Positions 11,487 through 12,702 of a DNA stretch of 12,702 bases are shown here, in pieces (positions within the stretch are counted from its first letter, which is position 1; every line of letters starts with the position of its first letter). Origin of the DNA: Chloroflexi bacterium RBG_16_68_14 (lineage in GTDB: Bacteria > Chloroflexota > Dehalococcoidia > DSTF01 > RBG-16-68-14). The stretch is taken from positions 80,457-93,158 of the forward strand of contig MGOB01000024.1 in assembly GCA_001796995.1 (NCBI GenBank), written 5' to 3'. The translations under genes were made by a program, and so were the position numbers. The notes under the pieces were generated by a model. It searched no databases, was not told where the DNA came from, and saw only the letters and a list, made by a program, of their open reading frames with translations.

Positions 11487-12673
11487 GGCACCGCCCTCCC
11501 GGCGGCCACGCGCACCGCCGCGCCTCGCCGGGCCGACTCCACCAGCGCCTCCACCACCCGCATCGCGGCGAGGGCGTCGGCGGCGCTCACAGGCGGCGGC
11601 TCCAGCCCGCGCGCCACCCGCAGGAAGGAGGCGAGCTCGGCGCGGAGGGGCGCCTCGCCCGGGTCCGGGAAGGCGACCACCTCCGGCTCCTGGCGAGCAT
11701 CGTCGGGGCTCGCGCCCCCGGCCGACGGGTGGAAGCGCAGCTCCTGGCCCAGATAATCCACGACGAACATCCCCCGCTCGCCCAGGACGGTCAGCTCCCG
11801 CACCTTCACCGGCGTCAGCCAGTTCACCTCCAGCACGCCGACGGCGCCATTCTCAAACCGCAGGAGGCCGGCCAGAGCGTCCTCGTACTCGGTGCGGACG
11901 CCGCGCAGCGTCTCCGCCTGCACGCGCTCCACCTCGCAGCCGAGAAGGCAGCGGAACACGTCGATGTCGTGGGTGGCGAGATCGTGGACGACGCCCACGT
12001 CGCGCTCCCGCTGGTAGAAGGGGCCCACCCGGCGCGCCCGGAGCTGGAGGACGCGGCCCAGCTCGCCGTCGTCCAGACGACGTTTCAGCTCCTGCACCGC
12101 CGGGTTGAACCGCTCGACGTGGCCCACCATCAGCGGGACGCCCTGCGGTGCAGGAGCTGAAACGTCGTCTACGACGCCCACGTCGCGCTCCCGCTGGTAG
12201 AAGGGGCCCACCCGGCGCGCCCGGAGCTGGAGGACGCGGCCCAGCTCGCCGTCGTCCAGACGACGTTTCAGCTCCTGCACCGCCGGGTTGAACCGCTCGA
12301 CGTGGCCCACCATCAGCGGGACGCCCTGCGCCTCGGCCGCTGCGCCCAGCCGTTCGCACTCGTCGGCGTCGGCCGCGAGCGGCTTCTCCACCAGTACCGG
12401 CACTCGCCGCTCGATGCAGGCGAGGGCCACCTCGAGGTGCCGCCGCGTGGGCACGGCGACGGTGACCGCGTCCAGCCGCTCCTCGGCCAGCAACTGCCGG
12501 TAGTCGTCGTAAGCCCGCACCGAGCGGCCGCTCGGTGCGGCGGCGAGCCGCGCCTCATCCGTATCGGCGATGGCGACCAGCTCCGCCTCCGGCAGCTCCC
12601 CCAGGACACGGACGTGGTTCGCCCCCATGGCGCCGACGCCGATGACGGCGACGCGGAGGCGCTCGTCAGCCAT
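11483..12673 (-). CDS. Gfo/Idh/MocA-family oxidoreductase with internal duplication
   Basis: The protein is an NAD(P)-dependent sugar oxidoreductase with an N-terminal Rossmann fold (VAVIGVGAMGANH, 8-20), the cofactor/catalytic motif EKP at 96-98 (VLVEKPLAADADE) and the substrate-side motif HDLATHDID around 230-238. It is 396 residues long. Residues 116-168 are repeated exactly at 177-229, joined by the linker DDVSAPAP. Removing one 61-residue unit gives 335 residues, normal for the family. The extra unit falls between the Rossmann domain and the catalytic His/Asp region and would probably disturb the fold, so activity is doubtful even though the frame is kept. ATG 12673 is supported by AGAGGT about 5 nt upstream. 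It overlaps the UDP-sugar dehydrogenase gene by 4 nt, and together they resemble WbpB and WbpA. The 29 nt upstream of the start are too short to assign another gene. Confidence 0.88.
   Translation of the reverse strand: MADERLRVAVIGVGAMGANHVRVLGELPEAELVAIADTDEARLAAAPSGRSVRAYDDYRQLLAEERLDAVTVAVPTRRHLEVALACIERRVPVLVEKPLAADADECERLGAAAEAQGVPLMVGHVERFNPAVQELKRRLDDGELGRVLQLRARRVGPFYQRERDVGVVDDVSAPAPQGVPLMVGHVERFNPAVQELKRRLDDGELGRVLQLRARRVGPFYQRERDVGVVHDLATHDIDVFRCLLGCEVERVQAETLRGVRTEYEDALAGLLRFENGAVGVLEVNWLTPVKVRELTVLGERGMFVVDYLGQELRFHPSAGGASPDDARQEPEVVAFPDPGEAPLRAELASFLRVARGLEPPPVSAADALAAMRVVEALVESARRGAAVRVAAGRAVP
11988..12147 (-). repeat. 160-bp perfect direct repeat, copy 1
   Basis: This segment is identical to 12171-12330 in all 160 positions compared by eye. 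The offset of 183 bp is 61 codons, which keeps the oxidoreductase gene in frame. Complete identity points to a very recent event. Confidence 0.97.
12148..12170 (+). repeat. Inverted 23-bp linker between the two duplicated copies
   Basis: These 23 bp are the exact reverse complement of 12075-12097 (and, equally, of 12258-12280), a stretch inside the repeat. The match extends 3 bp further into copy 1 (12145-12147 with 12098-12100). In the gene it encodes the linker DDVSAPAP, antisense to the normal VQELKRRL segment. A duplication with an inverted templated insert is the mark of template switching. Confidence 0.95.
12171..12330 (-). repeat. 160-bp perfect direct repeat, copy 2
   Basis: This is the partner of 11988-12147. 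In protein order this copy comes first (residues 116-168) and joins the normal upstream coding sequence at 12331. Copy 1 joins the normal downstream sequence at 11987. Confidence 0.97.
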
Positions 12674-12702
12674 GCCGCACCTCTGCGGCGGTCATCGCCC
12701 CG

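Noticed and set aside
1..12702. CRISPR array, tRNA or rRNA genes
   Set aside because: No regularly spaced short repeats beyond those listed, and no cloverleaf or rRNA-like stretch seen by eye on either strand.

Overview
The window is a GC-rich, densely packed bacterial chromosomal segment. It reads like an environmental Chloroflexota genome, perhaps Dehalococcoidia-like. That placement rests on a general impression: HacA-type LeuC, citramalate synthase next to leucine genes, OmpR-type signalling, and a small Cys-tailed protein I associate loosely with that group. It is not proven by any marker gene here.

Left part, plus strand (2-7269): a branched-chain amino acid cluster. It holds the 3' two thirds of leuA, an SppA-type S49 peptidase, leuC, leuD (4-nt overlap with leuC), a small Cys-rich protein that seems to start at CTG, and cimA. 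LeuA starts leucine synthesis from 2-oxoisovalerate. CimA starts threonine-independent isoleucine synthesis from pyruvate. One LeuCD isomerase can serve both branches. LeuB is not in the window. A REP-associated tyrosine transposase (RAYT) gene sits between the small gene and cimA, bracketed by inverted hairpins and, outside them, by 59-bp imperfect direct repeats.

Middle, minus strand (7297-9597): a response regulator and membrane histidine kinase of the OmpR/PhoB-PhoR type, overlapping by 17 nt, followed by a possible 21-residue membrane peptide overlapping the kinase stop. The 357-bp gap before the next gene holds four TTA-type hexamers at exact 11-bp spacing, like a Bacillus-type PhoP box, plus a long imperfect inverted repeat and -10-like elements pointing both ways.

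Right part: a small zinc-ribbon protein on the plus strand (9955-10167), convergent with a two-gene minus-strand operon. That operon encodes a Gfo/Idh/MocA oxidoreductase and a UDP-sugar 6-dehydrogenase-family protein, a WbpB/WbpA-like pairing that suggests surface polysaccharide sugar synthesis. The oxidoreductase gene carries a perfect 160-bp direct duplication whose two copies are separated by 23 bp that are the exact reverse complement of part of the repeat. This looks like a recent template-switch mutation (or an assembly artefact) that stays in frame. It is the most striking feature of the window.
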